64,000 nt of DNA from Pseudoclavibacter sp. Marseille-Q3772 (GTDB lineage Bacteria; Actinomycetota; Actinomycetes; Actinomycetales; Microbacteriaceae), in NCBI RefSeq assembly GCF_916618895.1, contig NZ_OU745391.1, forward strand, positions 496,001 through 560,000. Reading direction: 5' to 3'. The position numbers were made by a program, and so were the translations under genes. Positions 9,325 to 17,179 of this stretch are shown piece after piece (the first letter of the stretch is position 1; every line of letters begins with the position of its first letter). Below the pieces are notes generated by a model. The model saw nothing but the letters and a program-made list of their open reading frames with translations. It had not been told where the DNA came from and searched no databases.

Positions 9325-11390
9325 ACAGCGGTCAGGTCCTCAGCAGTATTGATATTGCGGTGTTCGCGAATAGCACGCTGGATGAGGTCAATCGCCTCGT
9401 CTACCGGCACACCGTTTCGCTGCGACCCGTCTCGGAAACGGAAAGAAACCGCATCCTGGCTTCGGTCGTCTTCACCGGCGATGAGCTGGAACGGAATCTT
9501 CGCCTTGGTGTGCGTGCGGATCTTCTTCGGCATACGGTCGCTCGAGTCGTCGAGTCGAGCTCTCACGCCGAGTGCCTTCAACTTGTTGATGATGCTGCCG
9601 AGGTAGTCGGCGTACTCTTCTGCGACCGGAATGCCAACGACCTGTTCCGGTGACATCCACACCGGGAAGGCGCCAGCATAGTGTTCGACGAGCACGCTGA
9701 AGAATCGCTCGATCGAACCGAAAAGGGCACGGTGAATCATCACCGGACGCTGGCGCGTGCCATCCGCTGCCGCGTATTCCAGGTCAAACCGCTCGGGCAG
9801 GTTGAAGTCAAGCTGCACCGTTGACATCTGCCAGGTGCGGCCGATCGCATCGCGAGCCTGCACCGAAATCTTCGGTCCGTAGAATGCGGCCCCACCCTCA
9901 TCCGGTACAAGCTCAAGCCCCGAGGCCTCGGCAACCTCGCGAAGCGTTTCGGTGGCTTCTTCCCATACCTCGTCGCTGCCGACAAACTTTTCGGGATCCT
10001 TTGTGGATAGTTCGAGGTAGAAGTCGTCCAGGCCGTAGTCGCGCAGCAAGCTGAGCACGAAGTCGAGGGTCTTCGCGAGCTCATCGCGCATCTGCTCACG
10101 AGTGCAATAAATGTGCGCGTCGTCCTGTGTGAAGCCGCGTGCGCGTGAGAATCCGTGCAGCACGCCGGACTTTTCATAGCGGTAGACGGTACCGAACTCA
10201 AACAGTCGCAGTGGTAGCTCGCGGTAGCTACGTGCCCGCGCATCAAAAATGAGGTTGTGCATCGGGCAGTTCATGGGCTTGAGGTAGTAGTCGACGCCGG
10301 GCTTGCGTACCGTACCGTCCTCGTCGAGCTCTGCATCGACCTGCAGGGGCGGGAACATACCGTCGCGGTACCAGTCCAGGTGACCAGACACCTCGTAGAG
10401 CTGCCCCTTGGTGATGTGCGGGGTGTTGACGAAACTGTAGCCCTCTTCGAGGTGACGACGGCGCGAGTGGTCTTCCATCTCGTAGCGGATGATGCCGCCG
10501 GCCGGATGGAATACTGCCAGGCCCGAACCAATCTCGTCCGGGAACGAGAAGAGGTCCTGCTCGTTGCCGATGCGTCGGTGGTCGCGCTTCGCGGCTTCTT
10601 CGAGCCGAGTCTTGTAGGCCACCAGCTGGTCTTTCGAGGGCCACGCGGTGCCGTAGATGCGCTGCAGCATCGGGTTCTTCTCGCTGCCGCGCCAGTAGGC
10701 GGCGGCGCTGCGCAGCAGGGCCCAACCGTTGCCGATCAGTTTGGTGGTGGGCAGGTGCGGCCCGCGGCACAGGTCGTACCAGACAGTTTCGCCGGTTTTT
10801 GCGTCGACGTTGTCGTAAATCGTAAGTTCGCCCTCGCCAACTTCAACGTTCTCGCCCGAGTCGCTTCCGGCCCCGCCTTTCAGCGACACGAGTTCGAGTT
10901 TGTAGGGTTCGGATGCGAGTTCCTCGCGCGCCTGTTCGTCGCTGACTGCTCGGCGTGCGAATCGCTGCCCCTGTTTGATAATTCGCTGCATCTCTTTTTC
11001 GATGCGCTTGAGGTCTTCCGGTGTGAACGGCTCGGCCACGTCGAAGTCGTAGTAGTACCCGTCGGTGATGAATGGGCCGATGCCGAGCTTGGCGTCCGGC
11101 CAGAGGTTTTGCACTGCCTGTGCGGTCACGTGCGCTGCGGAGTGGCGCAAAATGTTGAGCCCGTCTTCGCTGTCGATGGTGACCGCTTCTGCAACGGTTC
11201 CTGCTTCTACTTCGCGGAAGAGGTCGAGCAGCTGACCGTCTACTCGCATCGCAACGATCGCCGGCTGTTTGGGTGCGTCAGCAAAGAGCGTGAACCCATC
11301 CGTGGTTGTGGTCGCTTCGCGACGCAATTCGGTGGATTCGGGCTGGTTTGCGGATGCGCACACATCGACTCCTTGGAAATGTCGCGCCAC
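9321..11390 (-). CDS. thrS: Threonine--tRNA ligase
   Basis: ThrS charges tRNA-Thr. The order of domains is an N-terminal TGS domain (about residues 45-105), an editing domain starting at [14 protein letters not shown], a class II catalytic core with motif 2 ([18 protein letters not shown]) and motif 3 ([15 protein letters not shown]), and an anticodon-binding domain to residue 689. The first 40 residues are poorly conserved, so an in-frame start slightly downstream is possible. No T-box or other leader was recognised upstream. Confidence 0.96.
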   Translation of the reverse strand: MARHFQGVDVCASANQPESTELRREATTTTDGFTLFADAPKQPAIVAMRVDGQLLDLFREVEAGTVAEAVTIDSEDGLNILRHSAAHVTAQAVQNLWPDAKLGIGPFITDGYYYDFDVAEPFTPEDLKRIEKEMQRIIKQGQRFARRAVSDEQAREELASEPYKLELVSLKGGAGSDSGENVEVGEGELTIYDNVDAKTGETVWYDLCRGPHLPTTKLIGNGWALLRSAAAYWRGSEKNPMLQRIYGTAWPSKDQLVAYKTRLEEAAKRDHRRIGNEQDLFSFPDEIGSGLAVFHPAGGIIRYEMEDHSRRRHLEEGYSFVNTPHITKGQLYEVSGHLDWYRDGMFPPLQVDAELDEDGTVRKPGVDYYLKPMNCPMHNLIFDARARSYRELPLRLFEFGTVYRYEKSGVLHGFSRARGFTQDDAHIYCTREQMRDELAKTLDFVLSLLRDYGLDDFYLELSTKDPEKFVGSDEVWEEATETLREVAEASGLELVPDEGGAAFYGPKISVQARDAIGRTWQMSTVQLDFNLPERFDLEYAAADGTRQRPVMIHRALFGSIERFFSVLVEHYAGAFPVWMSPEQVVGIPVAEEYADYLGSIINKLKALGVRARLDDSSDRMPKKIRTHTKAKIPFQLIAGEDDRSQDAVSFRFRDGSQRNGVPVDEAIDLIQRAIREHRNINTAEDLTAV

Positions 11391-11495
11391 ATTTTCGGCG
11401 CGGATGAATTCAGCGGTAACGGTAATTCTACGGCGCGATTCGGTAGCCGGCTCGATGCGGTCCGCCTACGGGCCACCCGGAAGCGATATGAAGTG

Positions 11496-11879
11496 TTAGC
11501 TAACGGTGCGACCGCCGAGTTCATCGATGAAGTCTTGCGGGTTCTCGATGTTGATCATCCAGTTCTCGCCGACGAGTAGATGGGTGCCCACAGCGAGCTC
11601 GGTAGCGCGCTTAATGGCATCCTCGAGTTCCGCCGGCTTGTTGTAAACCGCGATCACAACGCTGTCGCTACAGCGTCCGGCTACCGCATCATAGTCACCC
11701 GGGTCAATCGTTTCCCAGTTGTCACAGGTGCCACCGGCAGCGACGAAGGCGTCCCGGAGTTCCTCAACCGTGCCGTAGCTCGTTGGCTCACCGGTTTTCT
11801 GCGGGATGCTGCTGCCTTGGGTGCATCCGGCCAGCAAGAGGGATGCAGCGGCTACTGGAATGAGGACTCGTACGCGCAT
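11496..11879 (-). CDS. Small secreted lipoprotein
   Basis: The 127-residue product has a type II signal peptide: basic MRVR, a hydrophobic core and the lipobox LLAGC with Cys19 as the lipidation site. The mature part has two cysteines (in GGTCDNW and AGRCSDS) that could form a disulfide and contains no domain I recognise. It is presumably anchored to the outer face of the membrane. It lies behind thrS on the same strand, about 105 nt upstream of it. Function is unknown. Confidence 0.8.
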   Translation of the reverse strand: MRVRVLIPVAAASLLLAGCTQGSSIPQKTGEPTSYGTVEELRDAFVAAGGTCDNWETIDPGDYDAVAGRCSDSVVIAVYNKPAELEDAIKRATELAVGTHLLVGENWMINIENPQDFIDELGGRTVS

Positions 11880-11930
11880 GCCTCGATGCTACGCGGCATA
11901 CGGAACCAACGACATCCGGCTCACTCGCCG

Positions 11931-12028
11931 GAGGTGTGCATTTCTGACCCGCGAACGGCTTACGCCCCAGCGTTCGGGGCAATTTCGCATATTTCACAGC
12001 TCGGGAAGTGTGCATTCTTGCCCCCCCC
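11931..12028. repeat. Degenerate copy of the 74-bp palindromic repeat
   Basis: GAGGTGTGCATT at 11931 and GAAGTGTGCATT at 12005 are 74 bp apart. A left-arm-like segment (GTTCGGGGCAATTTCGCATA) begins at 11972, 33 bp before the second right arm, the same arm spacing as in the array at 12784-13202. Sequence identity to the array consensus is only about 15 of 21 in the left arm, so the assignment rests mostly on conserved spacing. Confidence 0.45.
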
Positions 12029-12102
12029 GTAACGAAATGGGGGGGGGGGAAGGCTGCCAGAAACGGCGGAAAGGCTGTGGGTTGGGGGTAGCTGGAAACG
12101 CA

Positions 12103-12126
12103 AACGGCCACCCTAAGGTGGCCGTT
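12103..12126 (-). terminator. Hairpin next to the tRNA-Val remnant
   Basis: AACGGCCACC (12103-12112) and GGTGGCCGTT (12117-12126) form a 10-bp stem with a 4-nt loop. The true tRNA-Val gene at 13299 has a closely similar hairpin in the same relative position, so this one was probably copied together with the tRNA fragment. Confidence 0.6.
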
Positions 12127-12135
12127 AATCTCGTG

Positions 12136-12160
12136 TGCGCGATGCTGGGATCGAACCAGC
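12136..12160 (-). pseudogene. 3' fragment of a tRNA-Val gene
   Basis: Positions 12136-12159 match 13299-13322, the 3' acceptor strand and T arm of tRNA-Val(GAC), with one mismatch (24-nt comparison). The 5' two thirds of the tRNA are absent. Where the intact tRNA has an A-T closing pair in the T stem, the fragment has G-C, a compensated change, so it may derive from a functional tRNA variant and not from decay of the resident gene. It resembles the partial tRNA left at one end of an integrated element. Confidence 0.65.
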
Positions 12161-12230
12161 GCGGATTTTTCAGAGCCGAAGCAACGCTTCGGAAACTTCC
12201 GCGAGGTCACTGCGACCGCCAACGACACTC

Positions 12231-12273
12231 GGAAACGAAAAACTGCTGCTTTGGCAGCTGTTTTTTCGTTTCC
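12231..12273 (-). terminator. Strong intrinsic terminator after the two-TM gene
   Basis: A near-perfect palindrome: GGAAACGAAAAA and TTTTTTCGTTTCC arms surround a CTGCTGC-TTTG-GCAGCTG core. On the minus strand the GC stem is followed by a T run 18 nt after the stop codon of the gene at 12291. The A and T arms make it potentially bidirectional. Confidence 0.8.
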
Positions 12274-12290
12274 AACGTTTACTTTGTTGT

Positions 12291-12671
12291 TCACTGCCAG
12301 GGCTGGCTCAACTTGCACGTCACTGCCCACGCGGCTGCACCACTGATCACGGTGACCCCTAGCCATGCCTGCCGATTCATGCGCAGTTCAAGGCAAGCAA
12401 GATCGGCTTGAGTGAGCGGTGCGTCTCCCTGCGAGACCACCCCGCCCAGGTCGCCAAGCGGCTCACAAATCTGCTTAATCCGACCATCAACATCAGAAAC
12501 TTCGAAACCGACGAACATCTGAGCGAAGATTGCGGCGGCTGTCAGGAGGATGACGGTCGCTGGCAGAATACGAACAAGCAGACTTGACTGTTCAGCCACA
12601 GCATGATTCGTCAATCTTTCAACCTCATTTCGAACAACACTTGAGTGGTGTGCATTAGTCCCACGGGTCAT
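12291..12671 (-). CDS. Small two-TM protein with two cysteines in the outer loop
   Basis: The 126-residue product has a hydrophilic N-terminus, one TM helix (about residues 34-53, ILPATVILLTAAAIFAQMFV), an approximately 45-residue loop with two cysteines (QICEPL and DLACLEL), and a second TM helix (about 100-117). The same plan is found at 27578-28078 and 29548-30087, including Arg a few residues after the second Cys. ATG 12671 is preferred because the longer open frame reads through palindromic repeats. It overlaps a C-terminal tail remnant (12655-12732) that resembles the end of the broken gene at 26178-27521. Function is unknown. Confidence 0.6.
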   Translation of the reverse strand: MTRGTNAHHSSVVRNEVERLTNHAVAEQSSLLVRILPATVILLTAAAIFAQMFVGFEVSDVDGRIKQICEPLGDLGGVVSQGDAPLTQADLACLELRMNRQAWLGVTVISGAAAWAVTCKLSQPWQ

Positions 12672-12732
12672 ACGCACTACCGTTGTTGATCTTATCTTCG
12701 AGTTCCTTAAGTTTCCGCTCACTGTCAGCGTC
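12655..12732 (-). pseudogene. C-terminal remnant ending in a YDPxD tail
   Basis: About 25 codons read SERKLKELEDKINN, then GSAYDPWD and a stop. This resembles the last residues of the broken helical protein at 26178-27521 (RKHEEAINSNPYDPGDEYV), and as there it directly precedes a two-TM/two-Cys gene. Upstream, the frame enters a palindromic repeat arm at 12731-12750, so the rest of the gene was lost or replaced by repeats. Homology is judged by eye on a short tail. Confidence 0.4.
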
Positions 12733-13202
12733 GGTGCCCACTTTGCATACCCAACCACATCCACCACACCCCACCACATCCACGTTCGGGCCCGCTTTGC
12801 ACAGTAAACAACCGCGCAAGTATGCAAAGAAGGCCCCAACACAGGTGGAGAGCAAGCGTTGAGGCCTACTTCGCACACCACAGCGACGCGAAGTCAGCGA
12901 GCGCCGGAAGCGACAGGGATGCGCGCGGACAGCAGAAGGCGCTACCCCACCACATCCACGTTGGGGCCCACTTCGCACACCCAACAACTGCGCAAGTGGC
13001 CAAAGTCGGCCCAAACGCAGAACGACAAGCACCGTTGAGGCCCACTTTGCACAGTAAACAACTGCGCAAGTATGCAAAGAAGGCCCCAACGCAGATGGGG
13101 CACAAAAGGTGGGGCCTACTTCGCACACCAAACAACCCCGCAAGTATGCAAAGACGGCCCAAACACAGGTGGAGAGCAGCCGTTGGGGACCACTTCGCAT
13201 AC
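12731..13202. repeat. Tandem array of 74-bp palindromic units
   Basis: Left arms with the core GGGCCCACTTCGCACAC or close variants begin at 12731, 12784, 12858, 12960, 13034, 13108 and 13182. Spacings are 74 bp except 12731-12784 (53) and 12858-12960 (102, where unrelated sequence interrupts). Right arms (GTATGCAAAGAAGGCCCCA core) start at 12820, 12996 (degenerate), 13070 and 13144, each 36 bp after a left arm. Arms are inverted copies separated by about 15 nt, so each unit forms a hairpin. CCCCACCACATCCACGTT also recurs at 12769 and 12945. The period is not a multiple of three, and ORFs crossing it are not credible. Confidence 0.85.
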
Positions 13203-13261
13203 TTGAACAACGGCGAAGCAGCGGGCGGTGAAGTTGCATGCATCGGATGGCGGAGAGAAAC

Positions 13262-13287
13262 AAAAACGGCCACCCAACCGGGTGGCC
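13262..13287 (-). terminator. Intrinsic terminator of tRNA-Val
   Basis: GGCCACCC (13268-13275) and GGGTGGCC (13280-13287) form an 8-bp stem with a 4-nt loop, followed on the minus strand by a T-rich tract. It lies 11 nt past the 3' end of the tRNA-Val gene. Confidence 0.85.
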
Positions 13288-13298
13288 ACAAGCCTCTG

Positions 13299-13370
13299 TG
13301 CGCGATACTGGGATCGAACCAGTGACCTCTTCCGTGTCAGGGAAGCGCGCTACCGCTGCGCCAATCGCGC
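13299..13370 (-). tRNA. tRNA-Val (GAC)
   Basis: A 72-nt cloverleaf: acceptor GCGCGAT pairs with ATCGCGC, the anticodon loop CTGACAC carries GAC, and the T arm is ACTGG-TTCGATC-CCAGT. CCA is not encoded. Third gene of a leftward tRNA-Gly, tRNA-Cys, tRNA-Val cluster. A fragment of its 3' end is repeated at 12136. Confidence 0.95.
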
Positions 13371-13412
13371 GAATCTCTAGCGAGAACCGCTGGACCCCGT
13401 AGGAATCCGCCG

Positions 13413-13483
13413 AGGTGACGACGGGATTCGAACCCGTGTATACGGCTTTGCAGGCCGCTGCCTCGCCTCTCGGCCACGTCACC
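13413..13483 (-). tRNA. tRNA-Cys (GCA)
   Basis: A 71-nt cloverleaf: acceptor GGTGACG pairs with CGTCACC, the anticodon region CTGCAAA carries GCA, and the T arm is ACGGG-TTCGAAT-CCCGT. CCA is not encoded. Confidence 0.95.
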
Positions 13484-13537
13484 GTGTTGGGATCTATTCC
13501 CGTGCATCCCGGGATGTTTCCACCCAGTTCACACTCG

Positions 13538-13610
13538 AGCGGATGACGAGACTCGAACTCGCGACCCTCACCTTGGCAAGGTGATGCGCTACCAACTGCG
13601 CTACATCCGC
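13538..13610 (-). tRNA. tRNA-Gly (GCC)
   Basis: A 73-nt cloverleaf: acceptor GCGGATG pairs with CATCCGC, the anticodon loop TTGCCAA carries GCC between TCACC and GGTGA stems, and the T arm is GCGAG-TTCGAGT-CTCGT. CCA is not encoded. First gene of the tRNA cluster. Confidence 0.95.
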
Positions 13611-13814
13611 GTGGCTTTGGCGACATTTGCCGCGTCCAGCACTCGAGCAACATTAATGCAAGTACCGATCACTTTGCAAATCGAAAATGAAGAAAACTTT
13701 AAATCACCCGGTCAGAAGACTAAAAAGTGCTGCCTGCAACCAGCGAAACCGACCGCCATGATGAGCACTGTCGGTGCAATCAGCACGCCAATCGATCCCA
13801 AATACCCGCGCGCC

Positions 13815-14849
13815 CTACGCTTCGCGTGCAGCTCCGGTGGATGCGATGAGTCGCGAAACTGCGCGCAGATACTTTTTGCGGTACCCGCCATCGAGCATGC
13901 CGCCACCGAACACATCGTCCAGGGCCACACCGCTGGCAATAATCGGCACCTGCGCGTCGTACACGCGGTCAATGAACGCCACGAATCGCAGGGCTTCCGA
14001 TTGATCAGTGAGTTCAGCCACCTCGTCGAGCACGAGGCAATCGACCTCATCGATCAGCCGCACGTACTTCGACGGATGCACAGTGGCCAGGTGATCGATC
14101 AGCGTACGGAAATCGTCGCGCGCGACTGTCTGCCCCGCATCCAGCCGCTCCTGAACAAGCGAATCCACATCCGCACGCTCCGTCACAACCGCCTCACCCT
14201 CGACAGCACGGCGACGATAGTCAACACCGTCGATACGCACCGTCTCGAACACGCTCGCCAGTTTGGTGATCTCACGCAGGAAATCCTGTGCCGCAAAGCG
14301 TCCCTCGCCCAGCGCATTCGGCGGGGTGTTCGAGGTCGCCGCCACGGCAGTTCCGCTCGCCACAAGCTCACCAAGCAACTTTGACATCACCATGGTGTCG
14401 CCGGGATCATCCAGCTCGAACTCGTCGATCGCAATCAGACTGGCTCCACTGAACGCCTCAACAGCGTGCTTATACCCCAGCGCACCAACCAGCGCTGTGT
14501 ACTCGATAAACGTGCCGAAGTACTTGCGACCACTGGCGGCATGCCAGGTTGCAGCCAGCAGGTGCGTCTTGCCAACGCCGAACCCGCCGTCGAGGTAGAC
14601 CCCGGGCTTAATCGCAGCGGATTTCTTGCGTCGCATGCCGAAGAGTCCACGCGTCTGCTTCGCAGCCCGGCTCGCAAACTGCTCACAAATCTCACGTGCC
14701 TGTGCCTGCGAAGGATGGTCGGGGTCGGGTTTGTAGTTTTCGAAACTCACGTGGTCGAACTGAGGGGGCGGAACCAGTGCTTGCACCATCTGCTCTGGTG
14801 TCATCTGCGGCACACGGTCGGATACCCGGATCAGGTTCCCCTCAGACAA
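13815..14849 (-). CDS. zapE: Cell division protein ZapE (AFG1-like ATPase)
   Basis: ZapE/AFG1 proteins are P-loop ATPases; in E. coli ZapE destabilises FtsZ polymers during constriction. Walker [11 protein letters not shown] is at about residues 88-97 and Walker [15 protein letters not shown] around residue 142, followed by the sensor-like [16 protein letters not shown]. Length of 344 residues is typical of actinobacterial members. The 204-nt gap to tRNA-Gly holds no clear gene. The cell-division role is by family and is not shown for actinobacteria. Confidence 0.9.
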   Translation of the reverse strand: MSEGNLIRVSDRVPQMTPEQMVQALVPPPQFDHVSFENYKPDPDHPSQAQAREICEQFASRAAKQTRGLFGMRRKKSAAIKPGVYLDGGFGVGKTHLLAATWHAASGRKYFGTFIEYTALVGALGYKHAVEAFSGASLIAIDEFELDDPGDTMVMSKLLGELVASGTAVAATSNTPPNALGEGRFAAQDFLREITKLASVFETVRIDGVDYRRRAVEGEAVVTERADVDSLVQERLDAGQTVARDDFRTLIDHLATVHPSKYVRLIDEVDCLVLDEVAELTDQSEALRFVAFIDRVYDAQVPIIASGVALDDVFGGGMLDGGYRKKYLRAVSRLIASTGAAREA

Positions 14850-15004
14850 TTCGCTCTCCCAAACTCAAACGTGATTTCGACAAGGTTACGCCGGATGAAG
14901 CGCACCCGTGCGCCATCCAGGTTTCCTGGGACACAATTGTGGGCATATATCGGGTGACAAGCCGTTATCCCGACAACCAGTTCGCAAGCAGTATTGGAGT
15001 GCAA

Positions 15005-15916
15005 ATGTCACTGAATGCCGACACCAGCCGCAAGTTTTTGGAGTACGCCCACCCCGAGAAACTGGTCAGCACCCAGTGGCTTGAAGAGCACCTGGATGCA
15101 CCCGAGCTGGTAGTTCTGGAATCCAACGAGGATGTTCTGCTGTACGAAACCGACCACATCCCGAGAGCACGCAAAATCGATTGGCACACCGACCTCAACC
15201 AGCCGGTCGTGCGCGACTACCTAGACCCACAAGACTTCGCGGCGCTCGCATCCCGACTCGGCATCACTGCGGATTCGACCATCGTCATCTATGGCGACCG
15301 CTCCAATTGGTGGGCCGCCTACGCGCTATGGGTCTTCGAGCTGTTCGGCGTCACCAATGTGCGCCTCTTGGACGGTGGGCGCGATAAGTGGATCGCCGAG
15401 GGTCGCGAACTCACTCGCGAGGTCCCCGAGGTCACACCAACCGATTTCGACGTGCCGGCACGCGACGACGCACCGCTGCGCGCCTACCGCGATGAGGTGC
15501 TCGAGCATGTTCGCGCTGGCCTCCCCCTCGTCGATGTCCGCAGCCCGCAGGAGTACACCGGCGAGCGCACCCACATGCCTGACTACCCGCAGGAGGGCGC
15601 GCTTCGAGGCGGCCACATCCCCACCGCGCACAGTGTGCCGTGGGCAAAGGCCGCAAACGAGGACGGCACCTTCAAGTCGCGAGCCGAACTCGAAACCATC
15701 TACCGCGAGGAGCTCGGCCTCGAAGACGCGTCGGATGTGATCGCCTACTGCCGGATCGGTGAGCGCTCCAGCCACACCTGGTTCGTGCTCAAGTACCTGC
15801 TCGGCTTTGCACACGTACGCAACTACGACGGTTCGTGGACCGAGTGGGGTTCGCTCGTTGGCGCTCCGATCGTCACCGGCACGGCTCGAGGAGAACTCGC
15901 ACCGTCGGCCCGGTAA
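15005..15916 (+). CDS. sseA: Thiosulfate sulfurtransferase, two rhodanese domains
   Basis: Sulfurtransferases move sulfane sulfur through a cysteine persulfide. Two rhodanese-like domains are present: an N-terminal inactive one (to about residue 145) and a C-terminal catalytic one with Cys249 in [10 protein letters not shown], the SseA/CysA-type loop. ATG 15005 follows GGAG by 4-5 nt; the longer frame upstream is not conserved. A SufE-type gene starts 10 nt after the stop, the usual pairing, suggesting both act in sulfur delivery. Confidence 0.92.
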   Translation: MSLNADTSRKFLEYAHPEKLVSTQWLEEHLDAPELVVLESNEDVLLYETDHIPRARKIDWHTDLNQPVVRDYLDPQDFAALASRLGITADSTIVIYGDRSNWWAAYALWVFELFGVTNVRLLDGGRDKWIAEGRELTREVPEVTPTDFDVPARDDAPLRAYRDEVLEHVRAGLPLVDVRSPQEYTGERTHMPDYPQEGALRGGHIPTAHSVPWAKAANEDGTFKSRAELETIYREELGLEDASDVIAYCRIGERSSHTWFVLKYLLGFAHVRNYDGSWTEWGSLVGAPIVTGTARGELAPSAR

Positions 15917-15926
15917 CATCGGCTCG

Positions 15927-16379
15927 GTGAGTGCTCTACCTGATTCTCTGCAAGCAATCTGCGACGACTTCCATGCGCTGCCGGAAAACGACCGGCTGCT
16001 GCTGCTGTTGGAGTTCGCAGATGGTCTCCCGGAGGTACCCGAACGCTACGCCGACGCTGATTTCGAACGCGTAGAAGAGTGCCAGTCCCCCGTCTTCATC
16101 ACCACTGAGGTGAGCGAAGATGCGGTTGCACTGTTCGCAAAGGCACCGGCTGAGGCACCAACCACGCGAGGGTTCGCTGCGATCTTGGTTGAGGGCATCA
16201 GTGGTTTGCACCCACAGCAGGTGCTGGAGGTGCCGAGCGACTTCCCGTTTGCGCTGGGAATCACCAAGCAGGTCTCCCCGCTACGGCTCAACGGCATGAT
16301 GGGGATGCTTGCCCGCGTCCAGCGCCAGGTTCGCGATGCGCTGGCGTCAGGTAGCGGCGCGGATGCGGTCACGCCATGA
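15927..16379 (+). CDS. sufE: SufE-family sulfur acceptor protein
   Basis: SufE takes persulfide sulfur from a cysteine desulfurase for Fe-S cluster assembly. The acceptor cysteine is Cys52 in VEECQSPVF, matching the conserved CQS motif, and the C-terminal part has the family's LSPLRLNGMMGML-like segment (here VSPLRLNGMMGML). The GTG start lies 10 nt after the sulfurtransferase gene, and the stop overlaps the next ATG by 4 nt (ATGA), so these three genes form a compact operon. Confidence 0.9.
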   Translation: MSALPDSLQAICDDFHALPENDRLLLLLEFADGLPEVPERYADADFERVEECQSPVFITTEVSEDAVALFAKAPAEAPTTRGFAAILVEGISGLHPQQVLEVPSDFPFALGITKQVSPLRLNGMMGMLARVQRQVRDALASGSGADAVTP

Positions 16380-17164
16380 CCGACACGGGTTCGGAGTCAG
16401 CACAGCGCGTTTGGCGCGACCCGGCAGCCATGCCTGCGCCGGAATGGCTACGCCCGTTAGGAAGCACCGAGGGTGAGCACTCCCTCACCGACCGGGAAGG
16501 CATCGCTACTTGGCTCAAAGAGTGCTATCGGGCGCCGAAACAGCGGTGGGTTCGGATGAATATGCTTGGCTCGCTCAACGGTCGCGTCACCGGACCTGAC
16601 GGCACTTCAGACTCGCTCTCGAACCGCGCTGATCGCCGCATCCTGCGCACCATCCGCTCGCTCAGCGATGCCGTCGTCGTTGGCGCACAGACGGTTCGCC
16701 AAGAGCGGCACGCAACAACACGACCGACCCGCCTGTGCGTAATCACCTCCTCGGGCGATCTTGCCGGTCACCGTATTCATCCCGATGACGCTGCGGAGCT
16801 GGTGTACGTGTGCACCGTGACCAGCGCCCGCGAGCGCGTGCGTGAAACGATGCCCGGGGCGAACATCATCACGTTGGGCACTGATGATTCGGGTCAGTTG
16901 CGCCTGCCGGACGTCATAGCCGAACTCGGTAATCGAGGGATGCATCAGCTGGTGGTCGAAGGCGGCGGGCAGCTTATTAGCCAGTTTTTGGATGCGGGCC
17001 TGCTGGACGAGATCTGCCTCACCCAGGCGCCGGTGTTTGGTCCGAGCGATGCCCCGACGCTCCCATCATCGACGCTCGGTACCGCGTTCAACCGCGAGCT
17101 GGTATTGGAGGATTCGCTCGGGTACCTGTATCAGCGGCTGTTCGCATCCACCTCGCGGCCCTAA
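16376..17164 (+). CDS. RibD C-terminal-domain pyrimidine reductase family protein
   Basis: The 262-residue protein has the RibD_C/dihydrofolate-reductase-like fold: VRMNMLGSLNGRVTGPDG near residue 60, SDAVVVGAQTVRQER, and VVEGGGQLISQFLDAGLLDE in the C-terminal half. Such proteins reduce a pyrimidine or pterin carbonyl with NADPH. No deaminase domain is attached, and no other riboflavin gene is near, so the true substrate is uncertain. Confidence 0.85.
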   Translation: MTDTGSESAQRVWRDPAAMPAPEWLRPLGSTEGEHSLTDREGIATWLKECYRAPKQRWVRMNMLGSLNGRVTGPDGTSDSLSNRADRRILRTIRSLSDAVVVGAQTVRQERHATTRPTRLCVITSSGDLAGHRIHPDDAAELVYVCTVTSARERVRETMPGANIITLGTDDSGQLRLPDVIAELGNRGMHQLVVEGGGQLISQFLDAGLLDEICLTQAPVFGPSDAPTLPSSTLGTAFNRELVLEDSLGYLYQRLFASTSRP

Positions 17165-17179
17165 GCGAACAGCAACGCG

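Larger units (their letters stand above)
11880..12290. other. Gene-free stretch with degenerate palindromic repeats, homopolymer runs and a tRNA remnant
   Basis: No credible coding region is seen. The stretch holds a degenerate copy of the 74-bp palindrome (11931-12028), a C8 run (12021-12028) facing a G11 run (12039-12049), a terminator-like hairpin (12103-12126), a partial tRNA-Val (12136-12160), a small CCGAAGC/GCTTCGG hairpin near 12177-12193 and the terminator of the next gene (12231-12273). Confidence 0.6.

Noticed and set aside
11391..11495. T-box or other riboswitch before thrS
   Set aside because: The upstream ~105 nt show no T-box sequence or stem-loop, and the lipoprotein gene occupies the rest.
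12784..13202. CRISPR array
   Set aside because: The spacer-length intervals are near-identical between units, repeats are palindromic and no cas gene is near.
12822..13325. Plus-strand ORF of 167 codons in the repeat array
   Set aside because: Its apparent repeated peptide is the palindromic arms read in successive frames, and it overlaps tRNA-Val.
12655..13653. Long minus-strand ORF of 332 codons crossing the tRNA cluster and the repeat array
   Set aside because: It reads through three tRNA genes and a non-coding palindromic array whose 74-bp period breaks frame; only its last ~25 codons look like protein.
13712..13814. Possible short hydrophobic peptide upstream of tRNA-Gly on the minus strand (ends SIGVLIAPTVLIMAVGFAG...)
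   Set aside because: It lies downstream of zapE with no ribosome site or conserved start; too short to support.
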